Notes under the pieces: generated by a model | Told to the model about the DNA's origin: nothing | Database searches by the model: none | The model's input: only the letters and a program-made list of their open reading frames with translations | In this document: piece after piece, positions 6,911 to 15,102 of the stretch | Numbering within the stretch: position 1 is the stretch's first letter | Layout of the letters: the number at the start of each line of letters is the position of its first letter | Position numbers and translations under genes: made by a program | Assembly (NCBI GenBank): GCA_026708265.1 | Contig: JAPOVI010000215.1 | Location: forward strand, 1 to 59,222 | Direction: 5' to 3' | Source of the DNA: Acidobacteriota bacterium | Lineage (GTDB): Bacteria > Acidobacteriota > Vicinamibacteria > Vicinamibacterales > UBA8438 | DNA: 59,222 nucleotides

Positions 6911-9493
6911 CTACCGTCCCGCGGCGACGCGCGGTGCCGCTGCATCCGTCGGCGCCCCATCCGTCGGCGCCGACGCGACCGGCAGCGCCGGCGCCGTCCC
7001 GCCAGACCGCCGCGCCTGGAACGGGAGGCTCCTGACGATGCCGGTCAGCAGCGCATCGAAGCGATAGTCCTCGGCGGCGGCTGCCCGCACGATCCCGCGG
7101 ACGGCGGGTGCGTCGGCATGGGTCAGGCCCCGCCCCAGTGCATAGGTGAGCAGCTTCTCGGTCAGGGTCGTGACGAACACGTCGGAGCGCCGGAGCAACG
7201 CTTCCCGCAACCCGTCGACGCCGTCGAACGCCGTCCCGTCGAGCATCGTTCCCGAGGCGTCGATCGGCGTCCAGGCCTCGCTCCGCGAACGCCAACGACC
7301 GACCGCGTCGAAGTTCTCGAGGGCCAGACCGAGCGGGTCCATCATGGCATGACAGCTCGCGCAGGCGGGATTGGCGCGATGCTGCACCATCCGGTCCCGC
7401 ATCGACAGCACCCGGCCGGCGTCGTCGTCGCCCTTCAGATCCGGCACGTCCGGCGGTGGTGGGGGCGGCGGCGTCCCGAGCAGATTCTCCAGAATCCACT
7501 TTCCTCGCAGCACGGGCGACGTGCGGTGGGAATACGACGTGGCGGCCAGTACCGCCCCCTTGCCGAGCAGCCCGCGCCTTCTGTCGTCGGCCAGCCTCAC
7601 CCGCCGGAAGTGGCTGCCCCGGACGGCGGGGATCCCGTAGTGCAGCGCCAGCCGCTCGTTCACGAAGGTGTAGTCGGCGGTCAGGAGATCCAGCACGCTC
7701 CGGTCCTCCCGGAGAACGCTCTCGAAGAAGAGCTCCGCCTCGCGCCGCATGGCGCGCCGCAGGCCTTCGTCGAACTCGGGATAGCGCTTCTCGTCCGGCT
7801 TCACCTCGGGCAGGTTCCGCAGGTACAGCCACTGCCCCGCGAAGTTGGCCACAAAGGCGTCGGAACGCGGGTCGGCCACCATCCGCCGCACCTGGTCCTC
7901 CAGCACCGCGCCCTCGCGCAACCGGCCGCGTTCCGCCAGGTCGAGGAGCTCCTCGTCCGGAATGGTGCTCCAGAGGAAGAACGACAGCCGGGAGGCCAGC
8001 TCCAGGTCGCCGATCCGGTAGGTCGTGCCGGGCGCGATGCCCGGTGGCTCGCCCTCGACGCGGAACAGAAAGGCGGGATGGCTGAGCAGGTGCCGCAGCG
8101 CGAGCTCGATCCCGGCCTCGAAGCCGCCCGCGCGCCGTCCGTCCCGGTACCGGGACAGCAGGCGGTCCAGCTCCGCCGCGCTCGGCGGCCGCCGGTAGGC
8201 GCGGCGCGACAATGCCGCGAGAATTCGCCCTGCGCAGGGCTCCTCGTCCTCGACGACTGCCGGCGTGCAGAGGAAGATTCGCTTGCGGCTCGGCGTCTCG
8301 CCCGGTCCGCCGGCCAGGAACGGTCCCGTGACGGTGAGGCTCGCGAGGTAGGGCGCCGTCCGTGCCTCGTCGTTGAAGAACCCGCCTGCGTAGGGCCGCA
8401 CGAGGGGTTCCTTGAGGGCGAGGCGAAGCGGCTGGAGCGCCCCGGTCCGCGTCGCCTCCGTGAGGACCTCCGCCCTCCCGAGGAACGCGGCGGCCAGGTC
8501 GTGCGGGCCGGCCGGCACGGCGACGCGCACGCGCCAATCGGAGTCGAGGTTACGGCGGTGTCCGGCCAGATCGACGTCGAGGATCGGTTGCGCCTCGAGG
8601 TCCGCGGCGTCCGGCTCGCCCGCGAACGTGAACCGCTCGACCCGCTCGCCGTCGAGCCGGATCTCCAGCTCGTGCGTGTGGTCGTAGCGCGGGATGTTGT
8701 CCAGGATGTCCAGGGCCAGCTTGGCCCGGATCTCGTACTCCCCGTCCCTCGGGAAGTAGTGCCGTACCAGCAGGCCGCCGCGCGTGCCCAACGGAAGGCC
8801 CTCCAGGTGGCGCTCCTGCGAGAGATCGCCCGGGACCGTGTAGACCCGCGTCGTGGGCGGTGCGGCGGCCCGCCCGACCGCGGCGCGGCTGATCTTGCGC
8901 GCCGCCGCCAGGTAGCGGTCCAGGTGGGTCGGTGACATCCGGAGCGAGGAGGCGATGTTGTCGAACCCGTAGCTCGCGTCGTCGGCCGGAAGCAGCTCCG
9001 CGCCGTCGATCTCCAGCGCGAGCAGGTCGCGAATCGCGTTGACGTACTCCGTGCGATTCAGGCGATGGAGCACCTGCGATCGACCGGGATGCGGATCGGC
9101 GGCCGCGGCCCGGTCGAGCCTGGACTCCAGCCAGTGGGCGATGTGGTCGTACTCGTGCGCGGCGGGGCGAGGCCGCCCCGCCGGCGGCATGAGGCCGGCC
9201 CGGAGCTTGCGGACGACCTTCTCCCACACCTCGGGCCGGGCCGCAACCGCTTCGAGGTCCATCGTATCCAGCGTCAGGCCGGCGGTCTGGAGCCGCTGGT
9301 TGTGGCACGTGACGCAGTAGCGATCGAGCAGCGCCCGCGGCGAGGCCGTCTCGAGGGCGCCGGAGTGGCGCGACTGCGGGCTCCCCGCGGCCGGCGCGGC
9401 CACGGTCAGGACCGCGGCCACGGTCAGGACGGTGAGCGCGAGTGCGCCGGCGACCGCCAGGGGGAGCGACGGCCGGGATCGTCCGTAATGCAT
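6911..9493 (-). CDS. DUF1592/DUF1588/DUF1585 c-type cytochrome-like protein
   Basis: 860 residues. A hydrophobic signal helix (residues 11-36) is followed by a haem c site CVTCHNQ (C60, C63, H64). The DUF1587, DUF1595, DUF1592, DUF1588 and DUF1585 blocks follow in the usual order. A second haem-type motif CASCH lies near residue 710 (NPACASCHAMMDPLGLALENFD, the standard DUF1588 site). The family acts in the periplasm or is anchored outside. It is suspected to carry electrons to an oxidative polymer-degrading partner, but this is not proven. The partner DUF1552 gene follows on the same strand. The size and both haem sites are intact. The ATG at 9493 is followed at once by the signal peptide, which fixes the start. 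Confidence 0.93.
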   Translation of the reverse strand: MHYGRSRPSLPLAVAGALALTVLTVAAVLTVAAPAAGSPQSRHSGALETASPRALLDRYCVTCHNQRLQTAGLTLDTMDLEAVAARPEVWEKVVRKLRAGLMPPAGRPRPAAHEYDHIAHWLESRLDRAAAADPHPGRSQVLHRLNRTEYVNAIRDLLALEIDGAELLPADDASYGFDNIASSLRMSPTHLDRYLAAARKISRAAVGRAAAPPTTRVYTVPGDLSQERHLEGLPLGTRGGLLVRHYFPRDGEYEIRAKLALDILDNIPRYDHTHELEIRLDGERVERFTFAGEPDAADLEAQPILDVDLAGHRRNLDSDWRVRVAVPAGPHDLAAAFLGRAEVLTEATRTGALQPLRLALKEPLVRPYAGGFFNDEARTAPYLASLTVTGPFLAGGPGETPSRKRIFLCTPAVVEDEEPCAGRILAALSRRAYRRPPSAAELDRLLSRYRDGRRAGGFEAGIELALRHLLSHPAFLFRVEGEPPGIAPGTTYRIGDLELASRLSFFLWSTIPDEELLDLAERGRLREGAVLEDQVRRMVADPRSDAFVANFAGQWLYLRNLPEVKPDEKRYPEFDEGLRRAMRREAELFFESVLREDRSVLDLLTADYTFVNERLALHYGIPAVRGSHFRRVRLADDRRRGLLGKGAVLAATSYSHRTSPVLRGKWILENLLGTPPPPPPPDVPDLKGDDDAGRVLSMRDRMVQHRANPACASCHAMMDPLGLALENFDAVGRWRSRSEAWTPIDASGTMLDGTAFDGVDGLREALLRRSDVFVTTLTEKLLTYALGRGLTHADAPAVRGIVRAAAAEDYRFDALLTGIVRSLPFQARRSGGTAPALPVASAPTDGAPTDAAAPRVAAGR

Positions 9494-9563
9494 CGGTAGC
9501 TAGTAGCACAGGAAGCGGGAGGGTGCAAGCGCCAGCGGTTCCCGGTGCCTTCGACGCGCTCGA

Positions 9564-10973
9564 TCAGTGGCTCGGGGAGCGCGTCCGACGCCACCAGATG
9601 AGCACCAGGGCCGCGCCGACGAAGGTCAGGCCGATCGACAACCCGACCCACAGGCCGACGATGCCCCAGCCGGCCCCGAAGCAGAGCACGTAGCCGACCG
9701 GGAGGCCGACGATCCAGTGCCCGGCGAGATTGCTCACCATGGGCGTGCGCGTGTCCCCCAGGCCGCGCAGCGCCCCGGTCGCGACCGCCTGCAGCCCGTC
9801 GAAGAGCTGGAAGAACGCGGCCACCAGGAGCAGCGTCACGCCGACGCGCATCACGGCCGGGTCGCTGGTGTACAGGCGCAGGATGGGGTGCGGTGTCGCC
9901 ACGAAGAACACCGCGGCGGCGCTCATGAAGCCGCCTCCGAGGGCGAGCGCGGCCCACCCCGCCCGCCGCACGCCGGACGGGTCGCGCCGCCCCGCCGCAT
10001 GGCCCACGCGGACCGCGCCGGCCGCGCCCACGCCCTGCGGCACCATGAAGGTCACGCTGGCCACGTTGAGCACGATCTGATGGGCAGCCAGCGTGACCGC
10101 CTCCAGGCGCCCCGCCAGGGCGGTGACCGCCGCGAAGACCCCGAACTCCAGCGTCACCTGCGCCGCCGCGGGCAGACCGAGCGCGACCAGGCGGCGCAGG
10201 CGGCGACGTTCCGGGCGGAGCCGCGGCCACGGGCCGGCGGGACTTCGGCGGGCGTGAAGGAGAATCGCCACGGCGAGAAACGACGCCAGGTACACGCGGG
10301 ATACGCAGGTGGCCCAGCCCGCACCATCGACTCCCAGCGCAGGCAGACCCAGGTTGCCGAAGACGAGCAGCCAGTTGGCGGCGGCGTTGATCGCGTTGGC
10401 GGTGATGAGAGCCGCCGTCACCTGCGTGGCGAGTCCGCTCGCCTGGAGGTACCGGCGGAACGCGGTGTAGAGCAGCAGCGGCAGGACGCTCAGAAGGACG
10501 ATCGAGAAGTACGGCACCGCGAGCCGCTCCACCGCGGGTTCCAGGCCCCAGCGGTCGAGGCTCGCGGCCACCGCTCCGGCGACGAGGGTCAGCGGCAGGG
10601 AGAGCGCCAGGGCGAGGCAGGTTCCCTGAACGAGCCACCGGCGGCACTCCCCGAGACGCCCGCGGCCGTAGGCCCGCGCGACCACGGTATCGAGACCGAG
10701 CAGCATGCCGATGCCGAACACGACCACCGCGAGAAAGAGGACGCTGCCGATGCCCACCGCCCCGATCGCGGCGGGCCCCAGCCGTCCGACCATCGCGAGG
10801 TCCACGAGCCCCATCGCTATCCATCCCAGCTCGGCCACTACGATCGGCGTCGCGAGACGTGTGGTGGGGGGGAGCTCCGCGTGCAGCGCCCGCAGCGCCG
10901 CGCCGGCGGCGTCGCGCCGGGCCGGCCGGGTCGAATCCGACGTCGGCCGTGCCGGCCGCGCGCGTTGCCTCAC
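9564..10973 (-). CDS. MATE family multidrug/sodium antiporter
   Basis: About 470 residues with twelve hydrophobic helices in two similar halves. Each half begins with a MATE element (AELGWIAMGLVDLAMVGRLG in the first and AAQVTLEFGVFAAVTALAGRL in the second). These proteins expel cationic drugs or metabolites across the inner membrane in exchange for Na+ or H+. An ATG at 11069 is in frame but adds a long basic, Pro/Arg-rich leader atypical of the family. I prefer the GTG at 10973 (VRQRARPAR) or a nearby start; no strong ribosome site decides between them. It is monocistronic and is transcribed divergently from the gene at 11137. The substrate cannot be inferred. Confidence 0.9.
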   Translation of the reverse strand: MRQRARPARPTSDSTRPARRDAAGAALRALHAELPPTTRLATPIVVAELGWIAMGLVDLAMVGRLGPAAIGAVGIGSVLFLAVVVFGIGMLLGLDTVVARAYGRGRLGECRRWLVQGTCLALALSLPLTLVAGAVAASLDRWGLEPAVERLAVPYFSIVLLSVLPLLLYTAFRRYLQASGLATQVTAALITANAINAAANWLLVFGNLGLPALGVDGAGWATCVSRVYLASFLAVAILLHARRSPAGPWPRLRPERRRLRRLVALGLPAAAQVTLEFGVFAAVTALAGRLEAVTLAAHQIVLNVASVTFMVPQGVGAAGAVRVGHAAGRRDPSGVRRAGWAALALGGGFMSAAAVFFVATPHPILRLYTSDPAVMRVGVTLLLVAAFFQLFDGLQAVATGALRGLGDTRTPMVSNLAGHWIVGLPVGYVLCFGAGWGIVGLWVGLSIGLTFVGAALVLIWWRRTRSPSH

Positions 10974-11062
10974 GTGCGGGATCGTACCGCGCCGCCGGGA
11001 GTCTGGGCCGGCAGCGATGGTCCACGGCGGGCCGGCCGGGGATCGGGCGCGCCGGGCGGCCG

Positions 11063-11091
11063 TTGACACCCCGGTGCAGCGCGGCTACGCT
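11063..11091 (+). promoter_or_regulatory. Sigma-70-type promoter for the gene at 11137
   Basis: A perfect TTGACA at 11063-11068 is followed by a 17-base spacer and TACGCT at 11086-11091. Transcription would begin near 11098, about 39 bases before the ATG at 11137. This is the best-matched promoter seen in the window. Confidence 0.75.
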
Positions 11092-11136
11092 CGGGCCGTT
11101 CGGCCCTTCCGGAACCGGTCAACAGGAGCCGGGGTC

Positions 11137-11697
11137 ATGAACGACCTGCTCGCGTCGGCGCTGGTCCGCAGAGTGCTGATTGCTCTCGGAGTCCTCATCC
11201 TGATCCCGGTGGTCGCGGTCGGCACGCTGGCCGTCGCCTCCGGAGGCGCCGACCCGCCGTCGGCGTTCTTCGGCGGCGGCCCGCTCGTCGACGGCGAGCT
11301 CGTGACCGGCCCCGAGCCGGACTGGAGCTTCGTGGGGGACGTTGCGCTCGCCGACCTGCAGCTCGTCGAGCCTCCGCGGTCCCGCGTGGTGTTCATCGCC
11401 GACCACGACGGCAAGCTCTACGTCGTGTCCGGCTACATGGGCAGCTTCCTCGGCCGGCTGTGGAAGCGGTGGCCGGCGCAGGCAGAGCGGGACGGGCGGG
11501 CCGTGGTGCGGATCGAGGGGAAGCGCTACGAGCGCACGCTCGTGCGCATTCGTTCGGGATCGGACGTCATCGAGGGCGTCACGGCCGAGCTGGGCCGCAA
11601 GTACGGCGGGGGCGACCCAGGCGCCGTCGAGTCCGGGGACACGTGGCTCTTCGAACTGGCTCCCCGGGCTTCGGGAACGAGCGGAGGGTCGCGGTGA
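11137..11697 (+). CDS. Membrane-anchored protein of unknown function
   Basis: 186 residues. The N-terminus holds one transmembrane helix (LIALGVLILIPVVAVGTLAVA), which may be an uncleaved anchor. The soluble part begins with DPPSAFFGGGPLVDGELVTG and contains the patterns DWSFVGDV, PRSRVVFIADHDGKLYVVSG and RWPAQAERDGRAVVRIEGK. The strand-rich order and the GKRYERTLVRI ending recall small split-barrel (pyridoxamine-oxidase or nitroreductase-like) folds, but no cofactor motif is firm. AGGAG at 11124-11128 sits 8 bases before the ATG, and a strong promoter lies upstream. Its stop overlaps the GTG of a 41-residue membrane peptide, so the two are translated together. The function is unknown. Confidence 0.8.
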   Translation: MNDLLASALVRRVLIALGVLILIPVVAVGTLAVASGGADPPSAFFGGGPLVDGELVTGPEPDWSFVGDVALADLQLVEPPRSRVVFIADHDGKLYVVSGYMGSFLGRLWKRWPAQAERDGRAVVRIEGKRYERTLVRIRSGSDVIEGVTAELGRKYGGGDPGAVESGDTWLFELAPRASGTSGGSR

Positions 11698-11819
11698 GGC
11701 TGCTGGCTTGGGCCGTCGGCCTCGTGATCGTGGTGATCCTCGCCGTGCTGTTCGTGCCGGGCCTCGCCGCGACCATCGAAGGGCGGCTGCTGGGTTGGAT
11801 GGCAGGGGCGGCGGGCTGA
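11694..11819 (+). CDS. Small single-span membrane protein (41 residues)
   Basis: A GTG start at 11694 overlaps the stop of the upstream gene as GTGA, and GGAGG is placed correctly in front. The product is a basic residue followed by one strong transmembrane helix (LLAWAVGLVIVVILAVLFV) and a short tail ending WMAGAAG. The overlap, the ribosome site and the following terminator hairpin all support a real gene. It may help or anchor the 186-residue partner. It has no recognisable family. Confidence 0.65.
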   Translation: MRLLAWAVGLVIVVILAVLFVPGLAATIEGRLLGWMAGAAG

Positions 11820-11836
11820 CACCCAGCCGCCGCCCC
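11805..11836. terminator. Bidirectional terminator hairpin between convergent genes
   Basis: Left arm 11805-11818 and right arm 11824-11836 pair over 13 bases with one bulged G, around the 5-base loop ACACC. It sits between the plus-strand gene ending at 11819 and the minus-strand potC ending at 11847, and its left arm overlaps the plus-strand stop codon. It lacks a long T-run, as is common in GC-rich genomes. Confidence 0.7.
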
Positions 11837-11846
11837 GGTCGGGCCG

Positions 11847-12743
11847 TCATCTCCGCTCGCCGCCCGCCCGCGCTCGCAACCACGCCACGGTGGCGAGGAG
11901 CACGACCGCGAAGACGATCAGGAACGTCGCCACGGCGAGGATGGCGGGGCTGATCTGCTCGCGGACGCCGGTCCACATCTGGCGGGGGATCGTGCGCTGG
12001 TTCGTTCCCGCCATGAAGAGGACCACCACCACCTCGTCGAACGAGGTGGCGAACGCGAAGAGCGCCCCGGAGACGACGCCGGGGGCGATCAGCGGAAGCT
12101 GGATGCGGCGGAAGACCAGCAGCGGGCTCGCGCCGAGGCTCGCCGCGGCGCGGGTCAGGTTGACGTCGAAGGTCGAGAGCGTGGCCGTCACCGTGATGAC
12201 GACGAAGGGCGTTCCCAGCGCCGCGTGCGCCAGGATGAGGCCCAGGTGCGACTGGGCGAGGCCCACCGTCGAGTAGAAGAAGAACATCCCCGCCGCGGCG
12301 ATGATGAGCGGCGTCACCATCGGCGAGATGAGCAGTCCCATCGCGGCCCGGCGCAGCGGCATGGCGGGGCTCGCGAGGCCCAGGGCGGCGAGCGTTCCCA
12401 GACCCGTCGCCAACGCGGTGGCGGCGATTCCGATGAACAGGCTGTTGGCGAGGGCGAGAGCCCACGTGTCGTCGTCGACGATCTGCCGGTACCAGCGCAG
12501 CGACCATGCCTCGGGATCGAGGCGCAGCATCCCCTCGGTGAAGGTGAAGTAGGGCTCGGCGTTGAAGCTGAGGGGGATGATGACCAGGATGGGGGCCACG
12601 AGAAAGGCGAAGACGAGCGCGCAGAAGGCGCCCTGAAGCAGCGCCCCCGCTGGCGGCCGGCGCGCGAGCCCCCCGCCGGCGGCCGCGCCGCCGCGCACGA
12701 ACGCGGTTCGGACGAGCCCCGCCGCTCTCCCGGCCCTCGTCAC
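11847..12743 (-). CDS. potC: Spermidine/putrescine-type ABC importer permease PotC
   Basis: 298 residues with six membrane helices. The cytoplasmic EAA loop reads RAAASLGASPLLVFRRIQLPLIAPG, the family motif that docks on the ATPase. A signature FATSFDEVVVVLFMAGTNQRTIP follows; the SFDE and T.P.Q...G elements are typical of PotC. It is the second permease of a four-gene importer (ATPase, binding protein, PotB, PotC). The start is a GTG whose GTGA overlaps the PotB stop at 12740-12743, so the two are coupled. Function in the family is uptake of polyamines or similar small molecules; the precise substrate here is inferred only from family. Confidence 0.92.
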   Translation of the reverse strand: MTRAGRAAGLVRTAFVRGGAAAGGGLARRPPAGALLQGAFCALVFAFLVAPILVIIPLSFNAEPYFTFTEGMLRLDPEAWSLRWYRQIVDDDTWALALANSLFIGIAATALATGLGTLAALGLASPAMPLRRAAMGLLISPMVTPLIIAAAGMFFFYSTVGLAQSHLGLILAHAALGTPFVVITVTATLSTFDVNLTRAAASLGASPLLVFRRIQLPLIAPGVVSGALFAFATSFDEVVVVLFMAGTNQRTIPRQMWTGVREQISPAILAVATFLIVFAVVLLATVAWLRARAGGERR

Positions 12744-13972
12744 CCCAGCCTCATCCGGTCCAGGCCGACCAGGCGGTCGAAGACCACGTAGAGCACGGCG
12801 ACCGAGGCCAGCAGGATCGCCCCCAGCGCTCCCGCGAGGCCCCAGTTCAGCGAGGTCTGCATGTGGTAGGCGATGAAGTTGGAGATGAGCTGGCCGCTCT
12901 GGCCGCCGACCAGGGCCGGCGTGATGTAGTAGCCGATGGCCAGGATGAACACCAGCAGCGACCCGGCTCCGATGCCGGGGAGCGTCTGCGGCACGTAGAC
13001 GCGGCGGAACGCCAGCGCGGGGCTCGCGCCGAGCGACGCGGCGGCGCTCATCTGCTGCGGCGGGATGGTGCGCATGACCGAGTAGAGCGGCAGCACCATG
13101 AACGGCAGCAGCACGTGGGTCATCGCGACCACGGTGCCGGTCATGTTGTAGATGAGGGCGACACGGCCGTCGTCGCCGACGAGGCCGAGCGCCACCAGCA
13201 GGTCGTTGATCACTCCCTGGGTCTGGAGCAGCACGATCCAGGACGTCGTGCGGACGAGGAGCGACGTCCAGAACGGGACGAGCACGAGCGCCAGCAGCAG
13301 GCCCGCCCGCCGCGGGGGCGCGTGCGCGATGAGATGCGCCACCGGGTAGCCCAGCAGCAGGCAGAGCACGGTGATGCCGAGGCTGACCAGCAGCGTGCGG
13401 CCGAGCAGGGCCACGTAGATGCGGCGTTCGGCCGGCTGCCGCGCGATCGTCCCGTCGGGGAGGCGCTGGAGGTCGACGGCGTTCAGGTAGTGGCGGGAGG
13501 TCAGGCGGTCTCCCGCGGTCCGGATGGCGTGCCAGGTTGCGTCCTCGCCCCAGGCCGCGTCGATCCCGACGAGCGCCTCGCGCCAGGGGCCGCGGTCGAC
13601 CTCGCGCAGCCGGCGAACCGTCCGGACGAAGACGCTGCGCAGGCCGCCGCGTACGCGGTTGACGCGGCTCGCCACGCGGCCCAGCACGCGGGCCTCCCGC
13701 GCCACGAGCAGTTCCCGCGCCGCCGCCTCGTACACCCGTTCGTTCGGCGCGCCGGTTCCATCCCAGTCGCGAAGCCGTTCGAGGGTGTCGGGGAGCGCGT
13801 CCGCCACCACCGGGTCGTATACGCTCCGGACGAGCATCGTCCCGAGTGGGGCGACGAACGTCACCCCGATGAACACGACGAGAGGGAGCGTCAATCCCGC
13901 CGCGCGCAGCCTCGGACGGTGCCCTGCGAGAGATCCGGATGGCGCAGGCGCGCCGCTCACTGCGCGAGCCAT
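12740..13972 (-). CDS. potB: Polyamine-type ABC importer permease PotB, with long periplasmic insertion
   Basis: 410 residues. The first membrane helix (GLTLPLVVFIGVTFVAPLGTMLV) is separated from the other five by about 150 charged residues (roughly 45-195) that should lie in the periplasm. The EAA loop (AAASLGASPALAFRRVYVPQTLPG) and the typical C-terminal helices follow. Insertions of this kind mark one PotB subgroup in which the loop is thought to contact the binding protein. The ATG at 13972 overlaps the binding-protein stop by 16 bases. The size exceeds the ~285 residues of the E. coli protein because of the insertion, not because of fusion. Confidence 0.9.
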   Translation of the reverse strand: MARAVSGAPAPSGSLAGHRPRLRAAGLTLPLVVFIGVTFVAPLGTMLVRSVYDPVVADALPDTLERLRDWDGTGAPNERVYEAAARELLVAREARVLGRVASRVNRVRGGLRSVFVRTVRRLREVDRGPWREALVGIDAAWGEDATWHAIRTAGDRLTSRHYLNAVDLQRLPDGTIARQPAERRIYVALLGRTLLVSLGITVLCLLLGYPVAHLIAHAPPRRAGLLLALVLVPFWTSLLVRTTSWIVLLQTQGVINDLLVALGLVGDDGRVALIYNMTGTVVAMTHVLLPFMVLPLYSVMRTIPPQQMSAAASLGASPALAFRRVYVPQTLPGIGAGSLLVFILAIGYYITPALVGGQSGQLISNFIAYHMQTSLNWGLAGALGAILLASVAVLYVVFDRLVGLDRMRLG

Positions 13973-15102
13973 GCGCTGAACCGCTCGTTCATCTCGTCGG
14001 CGTGATCGCTCCACCACTCCCAGTCGTTGGCCAGCGCGCGGGTGAGGTGCTCCGGCGTGAGCGGCATGTGGGGGTCCATTTCGATGCCGGTCTCGGCGTG
14101 CGTCGTGATGAGCGGCACGCCCGAGCGCCGCGCCGGGCTGTAGGAGATGTAGCTGCCGACGCGCGCCATCGACTCCGGCGTCGACGCGAAGGCGAGGAAC
14201 CGGCGCGCCGCCTCCAGGTTGGGCGTGCCGGCGACGATGGCGAGCGGGCCGACGTCGTAGACCTGCCCGTCCCAGACGATGACGAAGGGCTGGTTCTCCG
14301 CCACCTGGGCGTTGAAGATGCGCCCGTTGTAGGCGGTGCTCATCACGACCTCGCCGTCGGCGAGCATCTGCGGCGGCTGCGCCCCCGCCTCCCACCAGAC
14401 GACCTCGTCCTTGACGGTGTCCAGCTTGCGGAAGGCGCGCGCGACGCCCTCCGGGGTGTCGAGCGTGGTGTAGACCTCGTCGACCGGCACGCCGTCCGCG
14501 ATCAGCGCGAACTCCAGGTTCACGTGCGGGACGCGGCGCATGCCCCGGCGGCCGGGGAAGCGCTCGAGGTCGAAGAAGTCGTCGATGGTCGCCGGCGGCT
14601 CGTCCGGGAAGCGCTCGGGGTGGTAGGCGTAGATGGTGGAGAAGAACGACGTGCCCACGGCGCACTCGGTCAGCGCGGCCGGGAAGAAGTCGTCCGCCGC
14701 GGGCGTCCCGTCGGGGGCCGCCGGCAGCATGGCGGGGTCGATGGGCTCGAGGATGCCCTCGTCGCAGCCGCTCACCGCGTCGGCGATCTCGACGTCGACG
14801 ACGTCCCAGTGGACGTTCCCCGTCTCGACCTGCGCGCGGACCTGCGCGAGGCCCCCGTTGTAGCTCTCGAGGCGAATCTCGATGCCCGTCTCGGCCGTGA
14901 AGCGCTCGTGGTAGCCCAGGACGCAGGCGCGGGCGTAGGAGCCGCCCCACGAGACCACGGTGAGCGACGGCCCCGCCTCGGTGACGCATCCCGCCGCGGA
15001 GCCGGCGACCGCGGCCAGGACGGCCAGCGTCGCGACCCGGACGCCACGGCCGCCCTGACGCCCAACGCGCTCCTCGGAGCGTGCTCGTGATGCCCGGCTC
15101 AT
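13957..15102 (-). CDS. potD: Periplasmic substrate-binding lipoprotein of polyamine ABC importer (PotD-like)
   Basis: 381 residues. A basic leader and hydrophobic stretch end at a lipobox (VAGSAAGC), so it is anchored by Cys at about residue 39. The mature part starts LTVVSWGGSYARA, the strand-and-loop typical of bacterial solute-binding proteins of the PotD/SBP_bac_8 group. GNVHWDVVDVEIADA and EVVMSTAYNGRI are further family segments. It sits between the ATPase and PotB genes and overlaps both (ATGA with the ATPase stop, 16 bases with PotB). It delivers the substrate to PotB/PotC; which polyamine or other compound it binds is not visible. Confidence 0.9.
   Translation of the reverse strand: MSRASRARSEERVGRQGGRGVRVATLAVLAAVAGSAAGCVTEAGPSLTVVSWGGSYARACVLGYHERFTAETGIEIRLESYNGGLAQVRAQVETGNVHWDVVDVEIADAVSGCDEGILEPIDPAMLPAAPDGTPAADDFFPAALTECAVGTSFFSTIYAYHPERFPDEPPATIDDFFDLERFPGRRGMRRVPHVNLEFALIADGVPVDEVYTTLDTPEGVARAFRKLDTVKDEVVWWEAGAQPPQMLADGEVVMSTAYNGRIFNAQVAENQPFVIVWDGQVYDVGPLAIVAGTPNLEAARRFLAFASTPESMARVGSYISYSPARRSGVPLITTHAETGIEMDPHMPLTPEHLTRALANDWEWWSDHADEMNERFSAWLAQ

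Noticed and set aside
4824-8537. A 1237-codon minus-strand frame overlapping the DUF1552 and DUF1592 genes
   Set aside because: It is a different frame of the same strand with low-complexity Arg/Ala text and no motif.
3734-8935. A very long open frame (1733 codons) on the plus strand
   Set aside because: It is antisense to four well-recognised genes (beta-lactamase, ankyrin, DUF1552, DUF1592). Its translation is Arg/Pro/Gly-rich, as expected of a GC-rich shadow.
9564-11069. Start of the MATE protein at 11069
   Set aside because: The added N-terminal ~32 residues are Arg/Pro-rich and absent from the family; GTG at 10973 is closer to the usual start.
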